Source of the DNA: Priapulus caudatus
Lineage: Eukaryota; Priapulida; Priapulimorpha; Priapulimorphida; Priapulidae
Direction: 5' to 3'
Length of the DNA: 35,130 nucleotides
Assembly: GCF_000485595.1 (NCBI RefSeq)
Contig: NW_014577111.1
Location: 350,477 to 385,606 of the forward strand
Each line of letters starts with the position of its first letter. The stretch's first letter is position 1. Below the pieces are notes generated by a model. It searched no databases. It was not told the origin of the DNA and was given only the letters and a program-made list of their open reading frames with translations. Shown here one piece after another: positions 1-10,202 of the stretch. Both the position numbers and the translations under genes were made by a program.

Positions 1-164
1 CGATAAATTCGCCGCGTTGAATATCACGGTAAACTTGTCGTAATTCTATTCAGGCTTCGGCAGAGGAATTGCGATCTTGCGCTTTCATGTTTCTGTCCCC
101 GTCGCATCGCCCGAATCACATTTCCTTGGTTTCTCAGTGTGTGCGCCGCGCGCGTGTGGTGGAG

Positions 165-236
165 AGTGAGTGTGTGTGTGTGTGTGGTGTGTGTGTGTGT
201 GTGTGTAGAGAGACGAGAGAAGAGAGAGAGAGAGTC
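165..236 (+). repeat. TG then GA microsatellite
   Basis: An interrupted TG run passes directly into a GA run. The counterpart in copy B lies at 6772-6812, where both runs are purer. Confidence 0.85.
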
Positions 237-1761
237 AGCGAGTCTGTGGTGTGTGCCCGTGTGTTCTTTACCTTGAAATTATCTTTACAATCAACGATGA
301 TATAGAAAAATCTGGGTTATCATGTTTGCTTGTAGATTTTTTTATTTTATTTAGGCAGGATATCATAATATCAGAACTCAACGAAGCAAACGAGCTGAGA
401 TATAGCAATTGATCGTAAATGGTGTTTCTGCATTGGAGACATGATAACTGGCAATACGTTATCACTGCAGTAAAAAGACATCACAGAGGGGTTGTGAAAT
501 GTAGAACCGTAACTATCAACCATGCATTATAATCACGAACGCGATAAAAGCCAAAAAGTAAAAAGAGATACTCGCGAATGTGTATATATCCGCGTGCGAT
601 AGTATATAACATGATATCGCTTTATATATGTAATAGTGACATGTAATTATGTATCAATAGCATCAGAGACGTATAATGACAAATATTTGTGCATTATATC
701 GCTCCTGAATAACATGCGTGTGTGTAATATTGCATACTATGAAATGCTGCCTTCCCCCAGTGACTGGCATTCTTCTGACGCTTCCCCACAAACTATAGTA
801 GTAAAAACGCATACTAGGCGCAAACTTAAGTGCAGAACTACATCTATAATGCCTACATCAAAGTGAGAATGCTTAATAATTATCCAACTACAATAAGGAC
901 ACGTAATGCAATTAAAGGGAAAACTTTAAGTTTTGAGCAAAATCCTCTGCTGAAATAGCTTCACGAGGCGAATTTTCAGTACTTACGTTTTCAAAGCCAC
1001 GATTTTTATGCTAAAGTCGAGTCTAATCAGTAGTGCATTCACTGCCACAGAATCTAATCATTAAACTGGTTTGAGACAAAAATATATCTTGCGAATTCGA
1101 AAAGCGAGTCTGGATTGAACGAAAAAAAATTGAAGAGCGAGTGTTATTTGACTGAAAGTGACCTAAAATGTTGGAGAGTGAGTGTGGATTTTAGATGAAA
1201 GTAAGGACCACGCAAACACGCGCACGCACACACGCGCCGGCACTATTTGCGTCAAGTATATACTGCCAGACGATAAAAGCTTTGCCATGTGCGGCGGATG
1301 TGGTAACTGTTGATACACGGTAGAAGCGGGAGAGCGAGATTCCCTGTGATCACTGACTGCAGCTGTACATGTTGGCTGCTAGCTAAAAAGACGCGATAGA
1401 TACTTAGTTATGACTAGCGCAGCAAGCGAGCCCTTGATGGGTAGCAGCTCGCTTCATCCTCGCCATCCCCAAGCTAGCGCCGCCGGCCTATTACGCACCA
1501 AGAAGAATATAACAAAATGCCATTTGAGGAGTTTATTATGGCCCAGTGTAAACGTACGTGGGCGTGGCGGCTTGTGCGTGCGTGCGTGTGCGTGCGTGGT
1601 GTGAGTTGCGTGTTTCATCGCGCGGTTTAGGGCGTTACCGTCTATAGCAAGCTCGAAACGCTAGAGTGGATGGTGGATCGAAATAAAAACTAATTACGGA
1701 AATAATTGACGGATGCGTGTTGAAAGCACAGTTGTACCAGAGACGCTTTCTCTACTCTGCT
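237..1761. other. Copy A interior, no gene seen
   Basis: AT-rich sequence without a credible coding frame. It contains a broken form of the copy B palindrome near 657-707, short CA/CG runs near 1205-1235, and GT/GCGT runs near 1560-1600. Its frames are interrupted and differ from those of copy B because of indels. Confidence 0.6.
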
Positions 1762-2064
1762 CTCTCTCTGCGTCTCTCTCTTCTGCTCTGCCAAACAACC
1801 CACACACACAGCACAGTAAGCACACACAGCACACGACACGACACACAACACAACACACACACACCCCTGCCCCACACACGACACACGACGCCCGAACGTA
1901 CGCACGCACGCACGCACGCACTGCACGCACAGGAGCACACACTGCTCTCTCCTCCTCTAATGCCCGCATTTTGCCATGTTCTGCTCCTCACCGCTCTGCT
2001 GCTCACGGCCCCTCTCTCGTGCATCTTTCTCCTCTTTCTAACCTGCTCTACCCCCCTCTCTCTA
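1762..2064 (+). repeat. CT/CA low-complexity island, indel-free between copies
   Basis: CT, CA, CACG and C-rich low-complexity sequence. It matches 8228-8530 at a constant offset of 6466 with no difference seen by eye over about 300 bases, although sequence on both sides differs by many indels. Confidence 0.8.
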
Positions 2065-2337
2065 ATACACATTCTTCGTCTACCCATGCTCCATAGAATG
2101 CAATCCTCGTCATGATCCAATTCTTCAAAAATGCATTCGCAATGCTTCAGTAGAATGAACCCTGGGAGAAATAATCAGCGACATATAGGTCCGCTATTCC
2201 GTGGTAGCAGCAAAGTTCCGATATCCATACGCGTAATATGTTTCATATGTGGTTCTTTCGGCAGCATAATCGCTGCCGGGGCTTCCATCTGCGTTGTAAT
2301 CAGAACGTGATTAATAATTCTACGTGCATCGTAATGG

Positions 2338-2570
2338 CACGCGCGCAGCGAACGCAGCGCAGCGCATGCAGCGCAGCGCGCCGCACGCGCCGCACGCACG
2401 CCGCAACGGCACGCCACACGCACAACGCACGCATGCCACGCACGCCACACACGAACACGCACGTCATGCACGCACAGCCAGGGCACGCACGCACGTCACG
2501 CCAAGAGACACGCCACACAGCACCGCACACATGCACGTACGGCCGACACGCAACTCACGTACGTACCGAT
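2338..2570 (+). repeat. CGCA/CA-rich tract, copy A
   Basis: Degenerate CGCA, GCGCA and CACA repeats. The counterpart at 8781-9030 in copy B is a cleaner CACG/CGCA array. Overlapping open frames on both strands are repeat translations, rich in His/Arg/Thr or Cys/Val/Arg. Confidence 0.85.
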
Positions 2571-2619
2571 TGAACGGAGGCAAGCGCACCGCAAGCGCAC
2601 ATACGGCACTCAATAGAGC

Positions 2620-2946
2620 AAGAAGAGAAACAGCGAGAAAGGGGGAGCGAGAAAGTGAGGAAGGAACGAGACGCAGAGAAAAAGGAGAGTGTAGGGTTGA
2701 GAGAGTGGGAGATGAAAGAAGAAATAAGGAGGTGGTACGAGAGCGAGAGAGCGGCGCCGAGAAAGTGAGAGAGGAGAGAAGAAAGAAAAAGTAGGAGGGC
2801 TGTACGAGAAAGAGATAGAGAGAAAGTGAGAGAGGGAGAGAAAGAGAGAGCGCGCTGCGCGAGAGAAAGAGAAAGTGACAGAGGCGAGAGCAAGAGAGAG
2901 AGGCCGGCGCGTAAGAGAGAGAGAGAGAGCGCGCGCCAGAGAACAA
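2620..2946 (+). repeat. GA-rich purine tract, copy A
   Basis: Long run of GA, GAAA and GAGAGA with CGCG interruptions. The counterpart is 9048-9360. Open frames here are Arg/Glu-rich or Ser/Leu-rich translations of the repeat and are not treated as genes. Confidence 0.9.
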
Positions 2947-3283
2947 CGCAGAAAAGAAACGGCGGCGGCCTCTTTTCCCAGTATACGAAGAAAGCTAGAG
3001 AGCCAATTCAAATGCGCCCTTGCCCGCGTGAGAAGTACTGTGGCCCGTTATTTCCCGGGATGCTTCAACGCATGCAAAAGCGTCTACAATCTCAAACGCT
3101 ACAGCGACTGACTGAGTTCGCGATCTCACATCGCGGTAGGCATCGAGCTTGTCCGCTCCTAGATCAATGGCTTCAAGCTTCAATCTAAACCGATAGCGTC
3201 GCGTCGCCGGCTGTATTCATAATCAATACGGCCCCGTAGCGACGACGATTCTTATATCCTTGATGACGGGCGTGGTGGATTAT

Positions 3284-3580
3284 ACACCGCTCCTCTCTGC
3301 TCTCTCTCTGCGGCGCAACGCTTATCTCTCTCTCGTCTCTCTCGTCGTCTCATCGAGTTCTCTCGTCTCTCGTGCTTTCTCTCTCTGCTCTCGTCTGCTG
3401 CTCATCTCTCTCACGGAAATTCTGCTTCCTCGTGCTCGTCATCCTATTCTCTCTCACACGTCAGCTCGCTAGTCCTGTCTGCTGCATCATCTCTCTCTGC
3501 TCGCTCTCATCTCTCGTGTCGGGCGTCTCACTCTCTCCTCGGCTCTGGTATGCTCGCTTCGCGGTCGCATCGCTCTCTGC

Positions 3581-3613
<33 letters not shown>

Positions 3614-3686
3614 CTCTCCTCGCTCTGTGTCTCTCCCTCGTCTCGCTCTCTCTCTCTCTCATCTCTCGTCTCTCTCCTCTCTCTCG

Positions 3687-3710
<24 letters not shown>
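3284..3710 (+). repeat. CT-rich pyrimidine tract, copy A
   Basis: CT/CTCGTCT microsatellite with interruptions, pure CT near 3690. The counterpart is 9667-9964. It is the complementary partner of the GA tract about 340 bases upstream. Confidence 0.9.
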
Positions 3711-3727
<17 letters not shown>

Positions 3728-3763
3728 TATATGATGTATGTGTGTGTGTGTGTGTGTCGTGTG

Positions 3764-3796
<33 letters not shown>

Positions 3797-3942
3797 GGCG
3801 ACGCTCTTCTGCTTTCTTTTCTCGTTCGCGTCGCGGCCTCCTCTCTCTCGCTCCTGTTTTTTCCTTTCTCATCTCTCTGCTCTCTCCTCGTCGTTCTCTC
3901 TCATGCTGCTGCCGATATATAATATATATATATATATATACA
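3709..3942 (+). repeat. TA-TG-CT-TA compound microsatellite, copy A
   Basis: A TA run (about 3709-3730) is followed by TG repeats (about 3737-3795), about 110 bases of CT-rich sequence and a second TA run (about 3916-3940). Copy B has the same order at 9965-10185. Confidence 0.9.
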
Positions 3943-3958
3943 CTTAATCCAACCATAG

Positions 3959-4462
3959 GTAGACAGTATCAAAAACTAGTGTCATACGTAGACATTTTCC
4001 ATACGCTAATATATCTACAGTACTGCACAGTGACACAAATGTTATTTCTGGAAATATTACTAGAATAGGAAATAGTATCTATATATTAGTGCTTTTAGGG
4101 AGTATAGACAGATATTTGTTAAAACTATTCAAAGATAGATATACACATATATGTCTACTTAAGGCTGTCTACCTAAGGCACTAAAGGCTACTGACTGTCT
4201 ACTAGAGACTGATTATACATACGGACGTATATATGTCACTTTTATAAAATGTGTTCTTAACAACACATTTAAGTTTTATCATATTTAAAAATGTTACAAG
4301 TCAATAGAGTGAGGACACCTCTACTAAATAAACACGACATAATTATAAATTTCATGAAGAAAACGAAGTTATAGCATGCTAAACATTATAGGTAGACAGC
4401 AAATATGTCTACCTAACAAATCTGTCTACATAACGGCTGGTTTTTTTACACGCGATGTCTAC
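3959..4462 (+). repeat. Cluster of GTCTAC / GTAGAC motifs, copy A
   Basis: Nine exact copies of the hexamer lie within 504 bases: GTAGAC at 3959, 3988 and 4392, and GTCTAC at 4153, 4167, 4197, 4407, 4424 and 4457. Two of them form a perfect 10-bp inverted repeat (4389-4398 with 4406-4415, 7-nt loop). The cluster recurs in copy B from 10203. Its function is unknown; it could be a protein-binding array or the remains of a repeat. Confidence 0.75.
4389..4415. repeat. 10-bp perfect inverted repeat TAGGTAGACA
   Basis: TAGGTAGACA, a 7-nt spacer, then TGTCTACCTA. Copy B keeps both arms with a one-base longer spacer near 10634-10662. It is part of the GTCTAC cluster. Confidence 0.7.
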
Positions 4463-4719
4463 ATATGATAGGATTAAGAATATCCTAAGGAGGCCCTATA
4501 TTAAGGATTATATATATATATGTGTGTGTGTGTGTGTATATATGTCTTGAGACTTATATCCGCGTGTACGGTACGTGCGCGGGAGCAGATAAATAGCTCC
4601 GTAATTGATCGTAGGAGCTGATTTCCTTCGATTCAGTCCTAATAAAATCTAATTACCAAAGCCTTTCAATCACTTTTTTAAAATATCGCAGCGCGTGTTG
4701 CTGCGGCCATTCCAGCATC

Positions 4720-4948
4720 ATCATCCTCCTATTCCTCCTCCATATCATCACCATCCTCCTTCTCCTCCTCCTCCTCCTCCTCCTCCTCCTCCTCCTCCTC
4801 CTCCTCCTCCTCCACCTCCTAATGCTCCTCCTCCTCCTCCTCCTCCTCCTCTTCCTCCTCCTCCTCCTCCTCCTCCTCGTTCTCCTCATCATCATTATCA
4901 TCATCATCATCTTCCTCCTCCTCATCATCATCATTATCATCTCTATAT
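4720..4948 (+). repeat. CTC/TCC and ATC trinucleotide tract, copy A
   Basis: Nearly pure CTC repeats (about 4755-4880) flanked by CATCAT-type repeats. The frames here encode polyproline, polyleucine or poly-Arg/Glu and are artefacts of the repeat. Copy B (about 10976-11115) is shorter and irregular, which explains much of the length difference between the copies. Confidence 0.9.
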
Positions 4949-5350
4949 CCGCTAATAAATATAATGACACACATTGTGAGCATTTTTATTCGATAATTAA
5001 ACGATTTCGTTCCATCCGTTTTCTGCCAATTATGATGAGCTATTGCCCGAAAGAAAGCACACGAAAAATTTGCTGAGTCAACATTGAGGGGTTTCGCAAA
5101 AATATCACACAAACTCGGTCGAGATATCGACGTAACTAACAGAGAATCGTGGTGCGTCCGTTCACGTTAAGCTACTAGTTGAGTGTTTATACGTTTCTGG
5201 TCATCTAACCTCCGGAGACCTTATATAAATAGATGGGAAGTGGCAAAAGGGACATTTGGGCGGCGGGGGATGTTCAGTGGTATAGACAGATCGATGTTGA
5301 GTGAACCAGATCCCCCCGCGGAATACGCCACCTACTCAACTATTTGTATT

Positions 5351-5467
5351 CGCTAAGACGTGGGGCGAAGCACATGTTGGCTAGTCCACAATAAGTGTGC
5401 GTCAGTATCTTGCTCAAACATTAAACCGCTAAGACGTGGGGCGAGGTACATGTTGGCTAGTCCACAA
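5351..5467 (+). repeat. 76-bp tandem unit, 1.5 copies (copy A)
   Basis: The unit begins CGCTAAGACGTGGGGCGA. Unit 1 is 5351-5426; unit 2 starts at 5427 and breaks off after TAGTCCACAA at 5467. In copy B both units are complete. Confidence 0.9.
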
Positions 5468-5772
5468 CATAGTGAAATTGGCAAAATCTACCTAATTTGC
5501 ATAATTAAAAAAAATATCAAAACCCGTGTGATATGTTTTGGGGCCAGTCCTTATTCATTCACATACCAAAAATGAGCAATATTTGTTGAACCTGAACTGA
5601 CTTATGGCCATTTTCATTTTTGCCAAAAAGTGGGCGTGGCTCGAAAGTAGGTCAACTGGCGTGCTCCAAAATAGGACGTTCACTTCTTTCTTATAGCAGT
5701 AACAACTGTATGCAATTTGAAACATGTGGGTCAAATGGTTCTCAAGTTATCGTTGACCGTAGCCAAATGTTG

Positions 5773-5811
5773 ACGGACGGACAGACGGACGGACGGACGG
5801 ACGGACGGACC
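5773..5811 (+). repeat. GGAC tetranucleotide array
   Basis: GACGGACGGACAGACGGAC-type repeats, about nine units, inside the dispersed element. Confidence 0.9.
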
Positions 5812-5843
5812 TATGACGTACGACGGACGACACCCCATGGCAA

Positions 5844-5874
5844 TAGCTCATCTTGACGATGTCAATGTGAGCTA
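5844..5874. repeat. Terminal hairpin of the dispersed repeat
   Basis: TAGCTCA pairs with TGAGCTA and TTGAC pairs with GTCAA around a short loop, giving a 7 + 5 bp interrupted stem. A hairpin near the 3' end is typical of several non-autonomous elements, including Helitron-like ones, but no other Helitron hallmark was confirmed. Confidence 0.5.
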
Positions 5875-5879
5875 AAAAT

Positions 5880-6036
5880 GGCGAAAGAGAGACAAGAGAG
5901 AGAGTGTGTGGGGGAGAGGGGGAAGAGAAAAGAAGAAAAAAAGAGTGAGAGCGAAATACGAGCAAGAGAAAGAGCGGGAGGGCTAGAGGGGGAAGAGAAC
6001 GGAAAAAAGAAAGAGAGAGAGAGGGAGAGGAACGGG

Positions 6037-6109
<73 letters not shown>

Positions 6110-6128
6110 AGAGAGCGGGTGAGAGAGG
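5880..6128 (+). repeat. GA-rich microsatellite
   Basis: GA/GAAA-rich sequence with a pure GA run at about 6041-6105. It lies between the two large repeat copies and follows the dispersed element directly. The Arg/Glu frame over it is a repeat translation. Confidence 0.9.
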
Positions 6129-6621
6129 ATACGTACATGTAATGCGGTCGTGACTGCACGCGCGTCTTTTTGACGTCGCCTGCCGGTGCAAGCCTCGGCT
6201 AGCGGGCGGCTGTAAGCGTTACATTATCGGCAATGTCTGAGCTCCTGGGTTAGTAGAAACTCTAGACGACCGTGCTGAAATCACACTGTGCATACACGAT
6301 GCAAGCCCTTCACTCTCCCCCTCTCACCCGCAGCCATCCACCCGAGCAACTAAGCTCCATTGATTAGCTTTTCCCCGCCTGCGTATCTCAATATCATGGG
6401 TACATAACGCGGTTATTTTTTGCGCGCCGCGATTGAAATACTTCTGGATGATTTCGGATCGGCATGTTAAACCTAAAGCCTAACACTAGCCGCAGCGCAA
6501 CCAGTGATCGGTGTGACAGCCCTCGGGGGCTACTGAGGCGCAGAGAATGTAGGAGATTGGGATCGTGATAAAAAAAAAACTAACACGCGTACCAGAGGCT
6601 TGTGCGTTGGCGTTCTTCAAC
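6129..6621. other. Spacer between the large repeat copies, no gene seen
   Basis: Moderately GC-rich sequence without a credible coding frame or a match to the repeats elsewhere in the window. If the duplication is a true tandem array, this spacer may also lie upstream of copy A, beyond the left edge. Confidence 0.5.
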
Positions 6622-6771
6622 AAATTCGCCGCGTTGAAACTCACGGTAAAACTTGTCGTATTCTATCAGCTTCCCAGAGGAATTCGATTCTTGCGCTTTC
6701 ATGTTTCTGTCCCCGTCGCACCCGAATCACATTTGTTGGTTTCTCAGTGTATGCGCGCGCGTGTGGGAGAG

Positions 6772-6774
6772 TGA

Positions 6775-6812
<38 letters not shown>
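6772..6812 (+). repeat. TG then GA microsatellite, copy B
   Basis: Purer version of the 165-236 tract. Confidence 0.85.
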
Positions 6813-6813
<1 letters not shown>

Positions 6814-7218
6814 TCAGCGAGTCTGTGTGTGTGCGTGTGTTCTTTACTTGAAATTATCTTTACAATCACGATGAATAAGAAGAAATTGGGGGTTACATGT
6901 TTGCTTGGTAGTTTTTTTATTTATTTAGCAGGGATATCAAATGATCAGAAGCTCACGAAGAAAAGCGAGTGAGATTAGGCATGTGACGTAATGGTTGTTT
7001 CTGCATGGAGACATGATAACTGCATACGTTATCACTCGTACAAGAACATCACAGAGGGTTGTGAAATGTAGACCGTACTAGGTCAACATCATTATAATCA
7101 GAACGCGATAAAAAGCCAAAAAGTAAAAAAGATACTCCGAATGTGTATATATCCCGTGCGTATATGTATATAACATATATGCGTTCTATATGTATATGAC
7201 ATGTATATGTATATAACA

Positions 7219-7262
7219 TCAGGAGCGTATAATGACAAATATTTGTCATTATACGCTCCTGA
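7219..7262. repeat. 44-bp perfect palindrome
   Basis: TCAGGAGCGTATAATGACAA followed by ATAT and its exact complement, centred between 7240 and 7241 with no spacer. In copy A the same site (about 657-707) is broken by several small indels. It could extrude as a cruciform. No flanking duplication was established. Confidence 0.9.
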
Positions 7263-8039
7263 TAACATGCGTGTGTGTAATTTCATAGGCTATGAATGCT
7301 GCTTCCCCAGTTACTGCATTCTTCTGACGCTACCCAGCAAACTATAGTAGTAAAACCATACTAGGCGCAACTAAGTGCAAACTACATCTATAGGCCTACA
7401 TCAAAGTGAGAAATGTTAATTATCCAACTACAATAAGGACACGTAATGCAATTAAAGGGAAACCTTTAAGTTTTGAGCAAAATCCTCTGCTAAATACTCA
7501 CGAGCGGAATTATTCAGTACTCTGTTCAAAGCACGATTTTTATGCTAAAGTCGAGTCTAATCACTAGTGATTCACTGCCCAGAATCTAATCATTAAACTG
7601 GGTTTGACAAAAATAATCTTGAATTCGAAAAGCGAGTCTGGATTTGACAAAAAAATTTGAAGAGCGAGTGTTAATTTGACTGAAGTGACCTAAAATTTGG
7701 AGAGTGAGTGTGGAATTGATTAAAGTAGGCACGCACACACGCACGCACACACGCGCCGCACTATTTGCGTCAGTATTACTGCCGACATAAAAGCTTTCCA
7801 TGCGGCGGATGGTACTTATTATACACGGAGAAGCGGGAGAGCGAGATTCACCTGTGATCACTGCTGCAGCTGTACATGTTGCTGCTAGCTTAAAAAGACC
7901 GAGTATAACTTAGTTTATGACTACCAGCAAGCGAGCCCTTGATGGGTAGCAGCTCCCTTCATCCTCCCATCCCCAGCAGGCCGCCTTTACCACCAAGAAG
8001 ATAAACAAAAATCCATTTAGGAGTTTATTATGGCCAGTG

Positions 8040-8110
8040 TACGTACGTGGGCGTGCGCTTGTGCGTGCGTGCGTGTGCGTGCGTGTGCGTGCGTGCGTGT
8101 GAGTGCGTGT
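8040..8110 (+). repeat. GCGT/GTGC microsatellite
   Basis: Interrupted GCGTGCGTGTGC repeats, expanded relative to copy A (about 1560-1600). Confidence 0.85.
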
Positions 8111-8227
8111 TTTCGCGCGTTAGGCCGTTACCTCTATACAAGCTCGAACCTGGTGGATGGTGGACGAAATTAAAAACTAATACGGAAATAATTGACTCGT
8201 GTTGAAACACATTTTACCACGCTTTCT

Positions 8228-8530
8228 CTCTCTCTGCGTCTCTCTCTTCTGCTCTGCCAAACAACCCACACACACAGCACAGTAAGCACACACAGCACAC
8301 GACACGACACACAACACAACACACACACACCCCTGCCCCACACACGACACACGACGCCCGAACGTACGCACGCACGCACGCACGCACTGCACGCACAGGA
8401 GCACACACTGCTCTCTCCTCCTCTAATGCCCGCATTTTGCCATGTTCTGCTCCTCACCGCTCTGCTGCTCACGGCCCCTCTCTCGTGCATCTTTCTCCTC
8501 TTTCTAACCTGCTCTACCCCCCTCTCTCTA
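8228..8530 (+). repeat. CT/CA low-complexity island, copy B
   Basis: Counterpart of 1762-2064, without visible difference and at constant spacing. Confidence 0.8.
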
Positions 8531-8780
8531 TACAGCATTCTCGTCTACCATGCTCCATAGAATCTAATGCTTCAATGAATCCAATTCTTCAAAATGCATC
8601 CAATGCTTCATAGAATTGAACCCTGGGAGAAATAATCAGCGACATAAGGGTCCGCTATCCGTGTACACAAAGTTCCGATATCCATACGCGTAATATGTTC
8701 ATATGTGGCTTCTTTCGCAGCATATCGCTGCCGGGCTTCCATCTCGTTTGTAATCAGAACGTGATTAATAATCTACGTCA

Positions 8781-9030
8781 CGTATGCACGCGCGCACGAA
8801 CGCACGCACGCATGCACGCACGCACGCCCGCACGCACGCACGCACGCACGCACGCCCACACGCACACGCACGCATGCACGCACGCCCACACGAACACGCA
8901 CGCATGCACGCACGCCCACACGCACGCACACACGCACGCACGCCCACACACACACGCACACATGCATGTACGCCCGACACGCACACACGTACGTACCGAT
9001 GAACGGAGGCACACGCACGCACGCACATAC
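8781..9030 (+). repeat. CACG/CGCA tetranucleotide array, copy B
   Basis: Clean array of CGCA/CACG with CCCACACG interruptions. Open frames in several registers on both strands (His/Ala/Arg/Thr or Cys/Val/Arg) are repeat translations. Confidence 0.9.
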
Positions 9031-9047
9031 GCACTCATAGTGCAAGA

Positions 9048-9360
9048 AGAGAAACAGCGAGAAAGGGGGAGCGAGAAAGAGAGGAAGGAACGAGACGCAG
9101 AGAAAAAGGAAGAGTGATAGGGTGAGAGAGTGGGAGATGAAAGAAAAATAGGAGGGGGTACGAGAGAGAGAGAGAGCGCGCGAGAAAGTGAGAGAGGGAG
9201 AGAAGAAAGAAAAATAGGAGGGTGTACGAGAAAGAGATAGAGAGAAAGTGAGAGAGGGAGAGAAAGAGAGAGCGCGCGCGAGAGAAAGAGAAAGTGACAG
9301 AGGGAGAGAAAGAGAGAGCGCGCGTAAGAGAGAGAGAGAGAGAGCGCGCGCGAGAAGAAC
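9048..9360 (+). repeat. GA-rich tract, copy B
   Basis: GAGAAA/GAGAG purine tract with short CGCGCG runs. It pairs in reverse complement with the CT tract at 9667-9964. Confidence 0.9.
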
Positions 9361-9666
9361 AGAAAAGAAACGGCTGCGGCCTCTTTTCAGTATACAAGAA
9401 AGCTTAGAGAGCCAATTCAATGCTGCCCTTGCGCTGAGAAGTACTGTGGCCTTATTCCCGGGATGCATCAACGCATCAAAGCGTCTACAATCTCAAACCT
9501 ACACGACTGCTGAGGTTCCGATCTCACATCGGGTAGGCAATCGAGCTTGTCCCTCCTAGATCAATGGCTTCAAGCTTCATCTAACCGATAGCTCGCGTCG
9601 CCGGCTTATTCATATAATACGGCGCGACGACGATTCTTATATCTTTGATGACCGGGTGGATTATAC

Positions 9667-9917
9667 ACCGGGCTCTCTTCCTCGCTCTCTCTCGCGCACG
9701 CTTTCTCTCTCTCTCTCTCTCTTCTCTCTCTCTGCTCTCTCCTCGCTCGCTATCTCTCTCTCTCTCTCTCGCTCTCCGCCTCTCTCTCTCTCGCTCTCTC
9801 TCTCGTCGCTCTCCTCGCTCTCTCGCTCTGTATCTCCTTCGCTCGCTCGCTCTCTCTCTCCTCTCTTCCTCTCTCTCTCTCTCCTCTCTCTCGCTCTGGT
9901 CGCCCTCGCTCGGCTCC

Positions 9918-9964
<47 letters not shown>
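9667..9964 (+). repeat. CT-rich tract, copy B
   Basis: CTCTCT with CGCT interruptions, ending in a pure CT run of about 40 bases before a TA run. Confidence 0.9.
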
Positions 9965-9996
<32 letters not shown>

Positions 9997-10125
9997 ATAT
10001 GTATGTATGTTTGTGTGTGTGTGTGTGTGGTGTGTGTGTGTGTGTGGTGTGGTGTGTGTGTGGTGTGTGTGTGTGTCGCACGCTCTCCTCTTTCTTTCGT
10101 CTCGCTCGCGCCTCTCTCTTCGCTC

Positions 10126-10162
<37 letters not shown>

Positions 10163-10185
10163 TATATATATATATATATATATAC
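9965..10185 (+). repeat. TA-TG-CT-TA compound microsatellite, copy B
   Basis: TA run (about 9965-10000), TG/TGGTG repeats (about 10011-10077), CT run (about 10131-10159) and TA run (about 10161-10184). Same order as in copy A. Confidence 0.9.
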
Positions 10186-10202
10186 ACTTAATCCAACCAT
10201 AG

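Larger units (their letters stand above)
1..5467 (+). repeat. Large direct repeat, copy A
   Basis: This block matches 6622-11689 in the same orientation. Landmarks align in order: the AAATTCGCCGCG start (5 and 6622), the CCAAACAACCC tract (1791 and 8257), the TTAATCCAACCATAGGTAGAC junction region (about 3945 and 10190), and the TATTTGTATTCGC segment before the 76-bp units (5341 and 11527). The offset falls from 6617 to 6466 to about 6185, so copy A is about 430 bases longer, partly through a longer CTC tract and partly through scattered extra single bases. The left end may lie outside the window. Similarity stops at 5467, inside a 76-bp unit, where an unrelated dispersed repeat begins. It could be a true tandem duplication or two haplotypes or noisy reads assembled in tandem. 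No gene is seen inside. Confidence 0.95.
5468..5880 (+). mobile_element. Dispersed non-autonomous repeat with GGAC array and terminal hairpin
   Basis: Unique in the window. It runs through GCCAAAAAGTGGGCGTGGCT-like sequence, a GACGGACGG array (about 5773-5811), then CACCCCATGGCAATAGCTCA and a hairpin. This arrangement (GGAC array followed by ACACCCCATAGCAATAGCTCA-like sequence) resembles dispersed repeat tails I associate with invertebrate genomes, but I cannot name the family. It begins exactly where copy A stops matching copy B, so it either inserted into the second 76-bp unit or marks the duplication junction. No transposase is encoded. Confidence 0.55.

Noticed and set aside
1694-2120. 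Several overlapping frames of 80-130 codons on both strands
   Set aside because: They translate CT/CA/CACG repeats, occur in all registers and have no domain motifs. Their repetition at 8170-8560 reflects the duplication, not selection.
4653-5112. Polyproline, poly-Arg and poly-Glu frames
   Set aside because: Trinucleotide CTC repeats stay open in every frame; copy B has a different length and breaks these frames.
8773-9471. A 232-codon minus-strand frame
   Set aside because: It spans CACG and GA arrays and is composed of Ser/Leu and Cys/Val/Arg runs; it is a repeat translation.
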